Source of the DNA: Hyphomicrobium sp. NDB2Meth4
GTDB lineage: Bacteria; Pseudomonadota; Alphaproteobacteria; Rhizobiales; Hyphomicrobiaceae
Direction of reading: 5' to 3'
DNA length: 64,000 nt
Assembly: GCF_900117445.1 (NCBI RefSeq)
Contig: NZ_FPEJ01000003.1
Span: 1 to 64,000, forward strand
A program made the translations under genes and the position numbers. Position 1 is the stretch's first letter. Each line of letters opens with the position of its first letter. The notes below the pieces were generated by a model. That model did not search any database. It worked only from the letters and a program-made list of their open reading frames with translations, and was not told the DNA's origin. Below, one piece after another: positions 26,921 to 37,762 of the stretch.

Positions 26921-27001
26921 GGCTCCTCGCCGTCTTGAGTTGAACGTCGCTTTGGATAAAGCGCGAGGCACTCTTAGCCCCGGTAAGGCATGGGCGCAAC
27001 T

Positions 27002-29326
27002 TCAAGGGGTGCCCCGGTCCCTCGGTTCGACCGCTTCCCCGTCGCTGCCACGCCACTGCGACAAGAACGGCCCCAGGATGTCCGAGGCATCGTCGGTCCA
27101 TGCCGAAACCCCGCCGGTGCGGAAGTCCTGCGCCCCGTCTAGGGCCCGGAAGGGGTCCAGCACCAGCGAATCCTTGGCGAACACGGCAATTGTCGAGCTG
27201 TTCTCGGCATATGACCCATCGGCGCTGTCATCCGAGACGATCAGCCCCTTCAGTGCCGGCACCAAGGGCAGCGTCGCCCCCAGCACGGAGTCGAGGTCCA
27301 GATACCTGTTCGAGATGTGCAGCACCACAACGCCCTTGTCGGTCAACTTGCGGGCGTAGAGTTGCAGCGCCTCCGCCGTCAGCAGGTGCACCGGCACAGC
27401 GTCCGAAGTGAACGCATCGACGATGATCAGGTCGAAGCTGTTGTCTGGCTCCTTGGCGAGGGTGAGACGCGCGTCTCCGATCACCACGTCGAGCTTGGGC
27501 TGGCAGTTGGCGATAAACGTGAAGTGGTTCCACCTCGACGCGATGTCGACCACCACCGGATCGATCTCGAAGAAGCGCCACGCCTCGTGCTTGCGCGAGT
27601 AGCACGCGAGCGACCCCGCTCCGAGCCCGACAATGCCGAAGCGGCCAAGCTCGCCATCGCCGTCGACCCGGTCCTGCACGATCTTGACCGCGGCGGCCAT
27701 CGGCGATCCCGGATAGTAGTAGGTGCCCGGCGTCACGTCGGCGATGATATTGCCGAAATCATCGCGCAACCGCTGCGCGCCATGCAGCGTCGTACCATGC
27801 GTCAACACGTTGTAGTCGCCCAGTTCCGACTGGCTGACGCGATACACCCCATAGTAGCTGCGTTGCGCAAATCCGCGCTTCACTGCCGACGGCAGCATCG
27901 CGACGGCAGCAAACATCATCAGCGCCGCAGTGAGTTGGCGCGCGCCATGCCCCCACAGCACCACCACCATCGCAGCGAAGATCGCCGTGATGACCGGCGT
28001 CGTGCCCCACTCGCCGAACGTCCACCCATGCTCCGCGGCCAGCACTGGCCCGCGCCAGATCAGCGCCATCCCCACCGCGAAGATCGAGAAGATCCAGATC
28101 AACTCGCGCACGGTTGATTTTCCGCCGTTCAGCACGCCCGGACGGCACGCCAGCGACAGCGCAATCAGCAGCGGATATTCGTACACCTCCGAGAAGATGC
28201 GCGGGGCAATCAACGCCGCGAACAGTCCGCCCAGCACGCCGCCGAACGACATCCACAAATAGAACTCGGTGAGGTAGCGCGCCTTCGGCCGATTGATAAA
28301 CAGCGTCCTGTGCGCCACCAGCGCTGCAAGGAAGAACGCCGCGACGCCCGCGCTGCTCGTCAGCACCCACTTGTCGTGCTTCACTTGCGACAGTTCCAGC
28401 AGCGCGAAAATTACAGCAGCAAGCTGCGCCGGCAGCAGCAGCCACATCGGCAGCGGCAACCGCGTCTGGAACGCCAGCACGAAGGTGAGCAAATAGATCG
28501 CCAGCGGCAGGACCCACAACAGCGGCGCCGAGGCGATATCCGTCGCGATGTGCGTCGTGAACGCGGTGAGCAGCGCCGCCGGCACCAGCGCCAGCCCGGC
28601 CCAGGCCGCCCGCTCGCCCCAGCTGGGTGCCGGACCAGACTCTTCCCGCTCTTCGATCACCAGCGCGCGCGAATCCGAAACCGCGCGCCGCCGCACCACC
28701 GCATAGCAGCACGCAATCGCCGCGATCAGCACCACGTACAGCGCCGCCCAGTAGCGGCTCAGCACCGTCAGCCCGAATGCTGGCTCCAGCAGAAACGGAT
28801 AGCCGAGCAGCGCCAGCAGGCTTCCGAAATTGGACGCGCCATAGAGAAAATAAGGGTCCTTGGCGTGCGGATGCCCCGAGTGTGCAAACCATGCCTGCAG
28901 CAAAGGCGCGTTGGCCGCGACTGCGACGAACGGCAGCCCGACGGCAACGCTGAACAATCCAAGCTGCCACATATAAGGATCGCCTGGCGGCGGCTCGCGC
29001 CACGCCTCCGGCAACCCAACCGGCAGCACGATCAGCGCGATCACTGCCAATCCCAGGTGCACGAACCCAGCCGACTTTAGCGGCACCTTGTCGTTCAGCA
29101 GATGCGCATAGCCATAGCCGACCAACAGCGCCGCCTGGAAGAACAGCAACGCCACCGCCCACACCGACGACGACCCGCCGAGCACTGGCAGCACCATCTT
29201 TGCGAACATCGGCTGGATGGCAAACAGCAGAAATGCCGACAGGAACGTGGTAGCGGCGAACAGCGCTAGCACACCGGCCCCATGCCGCAGCGGCGCGGCT
29301 ACGCTATCACCGGCGTGGGCGGCCAT
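27002..29326 (-). CDS. Fused membrane-transporter/spermidine-synthase-like protein
   Basis: This 774-residue protein (from the ATG at 29326; a GTG at 29353 is also possible) joins about 12-14 membrane helices (residues 15-520) to a C-terminal polyamine-synthase-like Rossmann domain (about 560-720). The latter has GIVGLGAGSLACY, FEIDPVVVDIA, VVIGDARLTLA and DLIIVDAFTSDAVPVHLLT. This matches the known MFS/spermidine synthase fusion class of unclear substrate. It may link a small aminopropyl or methyl transfer to transport. It is about 80 bp upstream of gatC on the same strand. Confidence 0.85.
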   Translation of the reverse strand: MAAHAGDSVAAPLRHGAGVLALFAATTFLSAFLLFAIQPMFAKMVLPVLGGSSSVWAVALLFFQAALLVGYGYAHLLNDKVPLKSAGFVHLGLAVIALIVLPVGLPEAWREPPPGDPYMWQLGLFSVAVGLPFVAVAANAPLLQAWFAHSGHPHAKDPYFLYGASNFGSLLALLGYPFLLEPAFGLTVLSRYWAALYVVLIAAIACCYAVVRRRAVSDSRALVIEEREESGPAPSWGERAAWAGLALVPAALLTAFTTHIATDIASAPLLWVLPLAIYLLTFVLAFQTRLPLPMWLLLPAQLAAVIFALLELSQVKHDKWVLTSSAGVAAFFLAALVAHRTLFINRPKARYLTEFYLWMSFGGVLGGLFAALIAPRIFSEVYEYPLLIALSLACRPGVLNGGKSTVRELIWIFSIFAVGMALIWRGPVLAAEHGWTFGEWGTTPVITAIFAAMVVVLWGHGARQLTAALMMFAAVAMLPSAVKRGFAQRSYYGVYRVSQSELGDYNVLTHGTTLHGAQRLRDDFGNIIADVTPGTYYYPGSPMAAAVKIVQDRVDGDGELGRFGIVGLGAGSLACYSRKHEAWRFFEIDPVVVDIASRWNHFTFIANCQPKLDVVIGDARLTLAKEPDNSFDLIIVDAFTSDAVPVHLLTAEALQLYARKLTDKGVVVLHISNRYLDLDSVLGATLPLVPALKGLIVSDDSADGSYAENSSTIAVFAKDSLVLDPFRALDGAQDFRTGGVSAWTDDASDILGPFLSQWRGSDGEAVEPRDRGTP

Positions 29327-29494
29327 TTCCGCGGGCGGACTCTGTTCCTGCACTTCTCGCCAATCCCCTGACGCCGATGGAAACCGGCGGTGCCCTCCCG
29401 CACCGACGCAGCCCTCCCACAACCGGGTTGGCAATCGGCGACCGGCGCGGAGTATAAGAGGGCCCCCGACAGCAACAATGGACAGGCTGCCTAT

Positions 29495-30007
29495 ATGGCA
29501 AATTCGATGGCAGAGCGGCAGCCCGGCACGACCACGGAAGATATTGAAGGTTTCGCCGCCGGTCTTCCCGAGCGGTCGCCGCTGATTGGCATCGACGCCG
29601 GCACCAAGACATTTGGCCTGGCGCTATCCGATATTACACGCACGATCGCCTCGCCGCTGTTCGTCATCAGACGGACAAAATTCAAGGCAGACGTCGCAGA
29701 GCTGTTACGCTTCGCCGCAGAACATAAAGTTGGCGGCTTCGTCCTCGGCCTTCCGACAAATCTCGACGGCACGTCGGGCCCGCGCGTCCAGGCGACCCGC
29801 GCCTTCGCACGCAATGTTAACGCGCTCTGCGAGTTGCCGATCCTTCTATGGGATGAGCGCCTCTCCACAGCCGAAGCGGAACGCACGCTGCTAGAGGCGG
29901 ATGCCAGCCGTCGTCGCCGCGCTCAGGTTATCGACAAGCTCGCTGCGACCATCATTTTGCAAGGGGCGCTCGATCGCATGCGCCTCTTCTCCACGCGCGC
30001 ATATTAA
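29495..30007 (+). CDS. ruvX: YqgF/RuvX Holliday-junction resolvase-like protein
   Basis: The ATG at 29495 gives 170 residues; starts further upstream add a non-homologous tail. The YqgF RNase H-like fold is clear: the first catalytic Asp in IGIDAGTKTFGLALSD (near residue 34), VLGLPTNLDGTSGPR, and LLWDERLSTAEAE with the acidic pair. The C-terminal VIDKLAATIILQGALD fits the family. YqgF is thought to act in pre-16S rRNA 5' end maturation. It is divergent from the transporter/spermidine-synthase-like gene. Confidence 0.92.
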   Translation: MANSMAERQPGTTTEDIEGFAAGLPERSPLIGIDAGTKTFGLALSDITRTIASPLFVIRRTKFKADVAELLRFAAEHKVGGFVLGLPTNLDGTSGPRVQATRAFARNVNALCELPILLWDERLSTAEAERTLLEADASRRRRAQVIDKLAATIILQGALDRMRLFSTRAY

Positions 30008-30130
30008 CTCTTCTGCGCGCAAATCACGGCGACACCCCACCCCGTCCAAAGCGTGCCGCAATGGCCTGCGAGTGTTTTGGAACGCCGTCGCTCATGGGCT
30101 CGTTAGCCCGATGGCGAAGTGGATTCGTAA

Positions 30131-31339
30131 ATGTCGCAAGTCACGAAACTCATTCGGCCACGCAGCGAGCCGCGCCGTAGCCCGCCGCCGCCTCTCTCCA
30201 ACGAGAGCGAAAATTATGCCGGGCGCTTTGCAAGCTCGACGCGCCGCGAAGTTCGCCGCCTCATGCGATCATCGCCGCGGCTTGCCGATCTCGCCGTCGT
30301 GTTTCCGGGCGCCATGTACGCGCTTGCATCCAAGCAAGGCACGCCCGAACAACGCCACACCGCACTCTCGCTGATCGAGGAAGGCGCCCCGCTTAAAGTT
30401 GTTGCGCGCACGCTGGAGTTGCCGCTTTGGTTGCGCCGCCTGCCGCCCGAAGCCTTTCAAAAAACTATACCCCCAGTGCCCGTCGGCGAGAACTTCACGC
30501 GAAGGATCGCAACGCGGCTGCCCGCATCGCCTACGCACAGCGCCCTATGGCTCGAATCCGTCGCGTTCGGCGCGCTGGCCTGCAACGACGACTTTGCCCT
30601 CTGGCTCGCCGACCAGCCGATCTTCAGCGAATCCGGCCGGCCTGATCGCATGTTCGGCATTCTCGCCGCCTACGCCTGGCATTCACGCGCACAGCAGACC
30701 CGGGCGCACGGCCTCATAGTCGTGCCTTGGCGTCCCGAGATCGCCTTCGACACTGCGCTGTGCGCCGCCAAGAGCTGGCTCAGCCGCCTGCGGCTAACGC
30801 TTCAACTCGGCCCCGGCGTGCTCACGGATCCGTGGCTTTCGGGTGGACAAGTTCGCGGCTACACGTTCGTGCCGCTGCTCGACCGTACTGAGATCCTCGC
30901 CGAAGCACGCGCCATGCAGAACTGCGCCGACCAGTATGCCGAGCGCCTCGCCGACGACCGCTGCCGGCTGTTCTCCATCCGCCGCGAGCGCGAGCACGTT
31001 GCAACGCTGGAGATCGGCCCGCACGCGCGTGAAGCCGGCATGCTCGCCATCACCCAGCTCAAGGGCCGCCACAACATGGCAGCGCCCCTGGACGTCTGGC
31101 AGGCCGCTTACGCCTGGCTGGCCGCACAAAGCGGGCTGCGCCGCCTGCCGCCGCGCCTTGCGCCCGAACGCAAGCTCGACGCCGAGGCATGGGACAAACT
31201 CATGGCCTCGTATCGGAAGGCCACTAGCGGCGCACCCTGGCTGCCCGACGTGCCCACCCAAGGCATATTCGACGGGCTCAACGCCGAGATGGCAGACCTC
31301 GCCCGCCGCGGCGGCGTCTCTTCGTGGCTGTTCACCTGA
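30131..31339 (+). CDS. PcfJ-like domain protein
   Basis: This 402-residue soluble protein carries a PcfJ-like region at about residues 255-330: AMQNCADQYAERL, then a short helix, then LFSIRRE, HVATLEI and ITQLKGRHN. The Cys, the S-I-R and the K-G-x-x-N positions agree with the family pattern. The N-terminal half (1-240) is Arg-rich, helical and not recognised. PcfJ-like proteins occur mainly on plasmids and phages and their role is unknown. It starts 123 bp after ruvX and ends 19 bp before the convergent AidB-like gene. Confidence 0.6.
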   Translation: MSQVTKLIRPRSEPRRSPPPPLSNESENYAGRFASSTRREVRRLMRSSPRLADLAVVFPGAMYALASKQGTPEQRHTALSLIEEGAPLKVVARTLELPLWLRRLPPEAFQKTIPPVPVGENFTRRIATRLPASPTHSALWLESVAFGALACNDDFALWLADQPIFSESGRPDRMFGILAAYAWHSRAQQTRAHGLIVVPWRPEIAFDTALCAAKSWLSRLRLTLQLGPGVLTDPWLSGGQVRGYTFVPLLDRTEILAEARAMQNCADQYAERLADDRCRLFSIRREREHVATLEIGPHAREAGMLAITQLKGRHNMAAPLDVWQAAYAWLAAQSGLRRLPPRLAPERKLDAEAWDKLMASYRKATSGAPWLPDVPTQGIFDGLNAEMADLARRGGVSSWLFT

Positions 31340-31357
31340 TCTGCACGGCGCGCGCGC

Positions 31358-33031
<1,674 letters not shown>

Positions 33032-33159
33032 TTCGGCAGTTTATCGCCATTAACACCGGTGCGGCGCTACCGGCCCTTAACGTATTCCCCAACTCATGCA
33101 AGACACCGCCTCCTGCGCTGTTGCCGTCGGGCCTGAGTCTCCCTATAGAAGCTCCTTTA

Positions 33160-34119
33160 ATGACCAATGCCGTAGCCAAAGTCGAAACGCTGCACTTCCC
33201 CCATCGCCATCTCCTCACTGTCGAGGGGTTGAGCGCACAAGAAATCAATTTCCTTCTCGATCTCGCCGACCGCAACGCCGACGATAATCGTCAGGCAGGC
33301 AAAAAGCGCGACGTTCTGCGCGGTCGAACGCTGATCAATCTCTTCTTCGAGGCATCGACCCGCACCCAGTCTTCGTTCGAGATGGCCGCCAAGCGCCTCT
33401 CGGCCGACGTCATGAACATGAACGTGTCGACATCGTCGGTACAGAAGGGCGAAACGCTCATCGACACCGCGATGACGCTGAACGCCATGCGCCCCGACAT
33501 CATCGTCGTCCGCCACCACGCCGCTGGCGCCGTCGAGCTCCTGGCGCAAAAAATCGACTGCTCGGTCGTCAACGCCGGCGACGGCGCCCACCAGCACCCC
33601 ACCCAGGCCTTGCTCGACGCCCTCACCATCCGTCGTGCCAAGGGCCGCGTGGCCGGGCTCACCGTCGCCATCTGCGGCGACATCCTCCACAGCCGTGTCG
33701 CCCGCTCCAACATCGTCGTGCTCAACACGCTCGGCGCCCGCGTGCGCATCGCCGCCCCCTCGACGCTGCTTCCCGCCGCTCCAGACCGTCTCGGCGCCGA
33801 GGTCTTCACCGACATGTGGAAAGCCGTCGAAGGCGCCGACGTCGTCATGATGCTGCGCTTGCAGCGCGAGCGCATGGAAGGCTCTTACGTTCCTTCGACA
33901 CGCGAATATTTCCACTTCTTCGGCCTCGACCAGGAGAAGCTGGCCCGGGCCAAACCGGACGCCATCGTCATGCATCCGGGCCCCATGAACCGCGGCGTCG
34001 AGATCGCCTCCACCGTCGCCGACCATTCCTCCAGCGTCATCCGCGAACAGGTGGAAATGGGCGTCGCCGTCCGCATGGCCGTGCTCGAAGCGCTGGCCAG
34101 AAACCTGCCGAAACGATGA
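33160..34119 (+). CDS. pyrB: Aspartate carbamoyltransferase catalytic subunit
   Basis: PyrB condenses carbamoyl phosphate with aspartate in pyrimidine synthesis. The ATG at 33160 gives 319 residues. The carbamoyl-phosphate loop [17 protein letters not shown], the [11 protein letters not shown] motif, and the aspartate-binding MLRLQRERM region are all present. It is followed by a dihydroorotase-like gene whose ATG overlaps the stop (ATGA). In many bacteria this pair forms one complex. Confidence 0.97.
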   Translation: MTNAVAKVETLHFPHRHLLTVEGLSAQEINFLLDLADRNADDNRQAGKKRDVLRGRTLINLFFEASTRTQSSFEMAAKRLSADVMNMNVSTSSVQKGETLIDTAMTLNAMRPDIIVVRHHAAGAVELLAQKIDCSVVNAGDGAHQHPTQALLDALTIRRAKGRVAGLTVAICGDILHSRVARSNIVVLNTLGARVRIAAPSTLLPAAPDRLGAEVFTDMWKAVEGADVVMMLRLQRERMEGSYVPSTREYFHFFGLDQEKLARAKPDAIVMHPGPMNRGVEIASTVADHSSSVIREQVEMGVAVRMAVLEALARNLPKR

Positions 34120-35456
34120 ACGCACAGTCCACCGCAACAAAACGCCCAGCCCGCGAGACGAAATCCGCGGCCGCCACAGCCTTTATCAACGCGCGCATCA
34201 TCGACCCCGCGTCGAACCGCGATGAACCCGGCGGCCTTGTCATACGCGACGGCATCATCGCTGACGTCGGCCCGCATCTGCGCCGCAACGCGCCGGAAGG
34301 CGCCAGCGTCATCGATTGCAAGGGCCACGTCCTCGCGCCCGGCCTCATCGATGCACAGGTGTTCACTGGCGAGCCCGGTTACGAGCACCGCGAGACCTTG
34401 AAGACGGCCAGCCACTCGGCTGCTGCCGGCGGCGTCACCACCATCGTCGTGATGCCCGACACCAACCCCGTCATCGATCAGGTCTCGCTCGTCGACTTCA
34501 TCCAGCGCCGCGCCCGCGACAACGCCATCGTGCACGTGCACACCATGGCGGCGATGACCAAGGGCCTCAAAGGCGAGGAGATGACCGAGATCGGCTTGCT
34601 CAAGCGAGCCGGCGCCATCGCCTTTTCCAACGGCAAGACATCCGTGGCCAACACCCGCGTGATGCGCAACGTGCTGCTCTACAGCCGCGACTTCGGCGCC
34701 CTCATCGTCCATCACACCGAGGACCCCTATCTAGCCTCCAGCGGCGCGATGAACTCCGGCGAGGTTGCTGCGCGGCTCGGACTGCCCGGCGTGCCCAAGG
34801 CTTCCGAGACGATCCTGCTCGAGCGCGACGTGCGCCTCGTCGAGATGACCCGCGGCCGCTATCACGCCGCCACCATCAGCTGCGCCGAAAGCCTTGAAGT
34901 GATCCGCAGTGCCAAGGCCCGCAAGCTGCCCGTCACCTGCGGCGTGTCGATCAATCACCTGACGCTGAACGAAAACGACATCGGCCCTTATCGCACCTTC
35001 TTCAAGATGCGCCCGCCGCTGCGTTCTGACGATGATCGCGCGGCAATGGTCCGCGGGCTCGCCGCCGGCGACATCGACATCATCGTGTCGAGCCACGATC
35101 CCCAGGACGCCGACGACAAGCGCCGCCCCTTCGCCGAGGCAACCGACGGTGCCGTCGGCCTCGAAACGCTGCTGCCTGCCGCGCTGCGTCTGCACCACTC
35201 CGGCGAGCTGCCGCTGATGAGCATTCTGCGCGCCATGACCATTAACCCCGCGAAGCTGCTCGGCCTGCACTCCGGCCGGCTCTCCAAAGGCGCCATCGCC
35301 GACATTATCCTGTTCGATCCGGGCGAGCCGTGGGTCGTCAACAAGGACCTGCTGCGCTCCCGCTCCAAGAACACCCCGTTCGATGAGAGCAAGATGCAGG
35401 GCCGCGTGCTGCGTACACTCGTGGCTGGCGAAACCGTATATCAGTACGGCGCCTAG
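34116..35456 (+). CDS. pyrC: Dihydroorotase-like protein lacking metal ligands (PyrC')
   Basis: This 446-residue protein is a class I dihydroorotase homologue coupled to pyrB (4-bp overlap). The amidohydrolase zinc motif DxHxH is replaced: near residue 79 the sequence reads DAQVF. The later Asp of the TDHAP motif reads SSHDP. Thus it likely lacks activity and acts as a structural partner of aspartate carbamoyltransferase, as known for PyrC' or PyrX in some bacteria. The rest of the barrel is intact ([20 protein letters not shown]). An active dihydroorotase is expected elsewhere. Confidence 0.88.
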   Translation: MNAQSTATKRPARETKSAAATAFINARIIDPASNRDEPGGLVIRDGIIADVGPHLRRNAPEGASVIDCKGHVLAPGLIDAQVFTGEPGYEHRETLKTASHSAAAGGVTTIVVMPDTNPVIDQVSLVDFIQRRARDNAIVHVHTMAAMTKGLKGEEMTEIGLLKRAGAIAFSNGKTSVANTRVMRNVLLYSRDFGALIVHHTEDPYLASSGAMNSGEVAARLGLPGVPKASETILLERDVRLVEMTRGRYHAATISCAESLEVIRSAKARKLPVTCGVSINHLTLNENDIGPYRTFFKMRPPLRSDDDRAAMVRGLAAGDIDIIVSSHDPQDADDKRRPFAEATDGAVGLETLLPAALRLHHSGELPLMSILRAMTINPAKLLGLHSGRLSKGAIADIILFDPGEPWVVNKDLLRSRSKNTPFDESKMQGRVLRTLVAGETVYQYGA

Positions 35457-35472
35457 GCATCGCCGCCCTCAA

Positions 35473-35532
35473 AGGGGCGAGGCGGTGCTCAGCACTCTGG
35501 TTGCAGGCCAAACGGACTGCCAGTACGCTGCA
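35473..35532 (+). pseudogene. Diverged remnant of a pyrC 3' end
   Basis: About 29 bp after the pyrC' stop, the bases 35485-35532 encode VLSTLVAGQTDCQYAA in the same strand. The end of pyrC' (35406-35453) encodes [16 protein letters not shown]. By hand the two 48-base segments share 32 bases and 11 of 16 residues, and seven codons differ only at the third base. This is more than chance and suggests a leftover end of a second, related pyrC, but the piece is short. Confidence 0.5.
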
Positions 35533-35564
35533 GCCGACAGTAACGCCTCAACCCACCACTCGGT

Positions 35565-36182
35565 ATGGACACACTCTTCAATCTGCACACGCTGCTGGCA
35601 GCCGCGGTCGGCTATGCCCTCGGCGCAATCCCCTTCGGGCTGCTGCTCACGCACGCGGCCGGCCTCGGCGACGTGCGCAAGATCGGCTCCGGCAACATCG
35701 GCGCTACCAACGTGCTCCGCACCGGCCATAAGGGCCTCGCCGCGCTGACGCTGCTGCTCGACGCCCTGAAGGGTACGGCCGCGGTTCTCGTCGGGCATTG
35801 GGTCGGCGCCGAAGGAGGCGTGGCCATTCTTGCCTCGCTCGTGGCGGGGCTGTTCGCCTTTCTCGGGCATGTCTTCCCGGTTTGGCTCGGCTTTCGCGGC
35901 GGCAAGGGCGTCGCTACCTATATCGGCGTCCTGCTCGGCGTCGACTGGCGCGCCGCCGTCGCCTTCTGCATCGTCTGGCTCGTGGTGGCTTTCCTGACGC
36001 GTTACTCCTCGCTGTCTGCGCTCGTGGCGGCACTGCTCACGCCGGTGGGCCTGATCGCAACTGGCGATCGAGCCACCGCGCTACTTGCCGGGCTGATGTC
36101 GGCCCTGCTGATCTACAAGCACCGCGCCAACATTCGCCGCCTCGCGGCCGGAGAGGAGCCAAGGATCGGTGCCAAGGCGTGA
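35565..36182 (+). CDS. plsY: Glycerol-3-phosphate acyltransferase PlsY
   Basis: PlsY transfers acyl groups from acyl-phosphate to glycerol-3-phosphate at the inner membrane, the first acylation in phospholipid synthesis. The 205-residue protein has about five membrane helices and the three PlsY motifs: SIPFG-like GAIPFG with [13 protein letters not shown] (near 45), [20 protein letters not shown] (near 105, shown in part) and the C-terminal [11 protein letters not shown]. The dprA start lies inside its 3' end. Confidence 0.95.
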   Translation: MDTLFNLHTLLAAAVGYALGAIPFGLLLTHAAGLGDVRKIGSGNIGATNVLRTGHKGLAALTLLLDALKGTAAVLVGHWVGAEGGVAILASLVAGLFAFLGHVFPVWLGFRGGKGVATYIGVLLGVDWRAAVAFCIVWLVVAFLTRYSSLSALVAALLTPVGLIATGDRATALLAGLMSALLIYKHRANIRRLAAGEEPRIGAKA

Positions 36183-37326
36183 GTTGCCAGCCACTGCCCG
36201 CAACCCGCAGCCCGATGCCGAGCGCATCGCGGCCATCCGTCTGATACGTTCCGAAAACGTCGGCCCCGTAACCTTCCGCGATCTTTTGAGCCACTACGGC
36301 TCAGCCCGAACGGCGCTCGAGGCACTGCCTGAACTCTCGCGGCGCGGCGGTCGCCGCCAGCCCATCCGCATTTGCCCCCAGAGCGAGGCCGAAGCGGAAA
36401 TCTCTCGCGCTGAACGATTTGGCGCCGAGTTGATCCTCGTGGGCGATCCGGACTATCCCACGCCGCTCGCAGCCCTCGATGCGCCCCCGCCGCTGCTCTA
36501 CGCCAAGGGCGACACGAGCCTCCTCCAGAAGCCAACGATTGCCATCGTCGGCTCGCGCCAGTGTTCTGCAGCCGGCGCCAAGCTCGCTCGCCTGTTTGCG
36601 ACAGAAATCGGCCGCGCTGGATTTGTCGTCGCCTCTGGCCTTGCCCGTGGCATTGACGCTGCAGCACACCAGGCCGCGATTTCCACTGGCACCATCGCCG
36701 TGCTCGCTGGCGGCATCGATCATGTCTACCCGCCTGAGCACGACACACTGCAGCAGGCAATCGGCGAGCGCGGGTGCCTGCTCTCGGAGATGCCGTTTGG
36801 CTTCATCCCGCGCGGGCAGGACTTCCCCCGCCGCAACCGCATCGTCTCAGGACTATCGCTCGGTGTTCTCATTATTGAGGCCGCGCGGCGCTCCGGCACG
36901 CTCGTCACCGCGCGCCTTGCCGCCGAGCAGGGACGCGAAGTCTTCGCCGTGCCAGGGCACCCGCTCGATCCTCGCGCCGAGGGAACCAACAAACTGCTGA
37001 AATCCGGCGCCACCTTCGTCACCGAGCCGGCGGACATTCTCTCGGCGCTCTCGCCTCAGCTCAACGTACCAGCTCCACAGCTGCGCGAGGAGCCGCTCGC
37101 CACGCCCCACGACACCTCGCCACCGTCCGATGATGACCGCGGCCGCGTTCTGTCTGCCCTCGGCCCTGCACCCGTGGACATCGACAGTGTTGCACGCGCT
37201 ACAGGCCTGCCGATTCGCAGCGTGCAGATCGCGGTGATGGAATTGGCCCTCGCTGGGCGCCTCGAACGGCACGGCGGCTTGATATCGAGCAGCACCCCTG
37301 GAGGCGATCTCTACCCAGGGCCCTAG
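36169..37326 (+). CDS. dprA: DNA processing protein DprA
   Basis: DprA loads RecA on incoming single-stranded DNA. The 385-residue protein starts with GTG at 36169, 14 bases inside plsY, with GGAGCC/AAGGA upstream. The Rossmann-like core has [38 protein letters not shown] and [12 protein letters not shown]. An N-terminal SAM-like domain (1-90) and a C-terminal winged helix (about 305-375) complete the usual layout. Competence genes are not otherwise seen here. Confidence 0.95.
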   Translation: MPRRELPATARNPQPDAERIAAIRLIRSENVGPVTFRDLLSHYGSARTALEALPELSRRGGRRQPIRICPQSEAEAEISRAERFGAELILVGDPDYPTPLAALDAPPPLLYAKGDTSLLQKPTIAIVGSRQCSAAGAKLARLFATEIGRAGFVVASGLARGIDAAAHQAAISTGTIAVLAGGIDHVYPPEHDTLQQAIGERGCLLSEMPFGFIPRGQDFPRRNRIVSGLSLGVLIIEAARRSGTLVTARLAAEQGREVFAVPGHPLDPRAEGTNKLLKSGATFVTEPADILSALSPQLNVPAPQLREEPLATPHDTSPPSDDDRGRVLSALGPAPVDIDSVARATGLPIRSVQIAVMELALAGRLERHGGLISSSTPGGDLYPGP

Positions 37327-37481
37327 TGATGCCCATCATCCTTTTGCGTGCGGGCTTCGACCAGCGCTGCCGCCAGGATTGCCGACAGCGTCCGTTGTCC
37401 GCCGCGATCCGCAAGCTGCTTCAATTCATTAATAATGTCACAGAGGTAGCTCAGCGTGTCGCCCCTGGTTGGCGATCCCAT
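37323..37481 (-). CDS. Small conserved-looking protein of unknown function (52 residues)
   Basis: The ATG at 37481 follows a strong ribosome site (GAAGGAG, 8 bases away). It encodes 52 residues beginning MGSPTRGDTLSYLCDII with a helical middle (LKQLADRGGQRTLSAIL) and a charged end. Its stop and the dprA stop share the palindrome CTAG, so the two genes are convergent with overlapping stops. No family is recognised. The strong ribosome site argues that it is real. Confidence 0.65.
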   Translation of the reverse strand: MGSPTRGDTLSYLCDIINELKQLADRGGQRTLSAILAAALVEARTQKDDGHH

Positions 37482-37645
37482 TGGCTCAGCTCCTTCGTTT
37501 GAATCGCTCGACCCTGCCATCGAATTTCGTGCTCACCCGCAGCCGACTGAACGGCAAATAACATCCACAATCTTGGATTGCAAGATAGATAACAATGCGC
37601 GCAATGCGATAGGGCGGTTTGACACCGCCACAATCCTCACCCATG

Positions 37646-37669
37646 TTCCCGGGCCGACCGAACCGGGAA
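37646..37669 (+). terminator. Weak hairpin upstream of topA
   Basis: TTCCCGG (37646-37652) and CCGGGAA (37663-37669) can pair with a 10-base loop, followed by TTTCT. This may end transcription from dprA before topA. The stem is short, so I rate it low. Confidence 0.3.
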
Positions 37670-37762
37670 TTTCTGCCCCGGCGGCCGCGGGCTCACGACC
37701 CACCCCTCGGGTCTAAAGCCCCATATTCTGGGCTTCCCCGTCGCCAGCCTGAAAGCTCCTAG

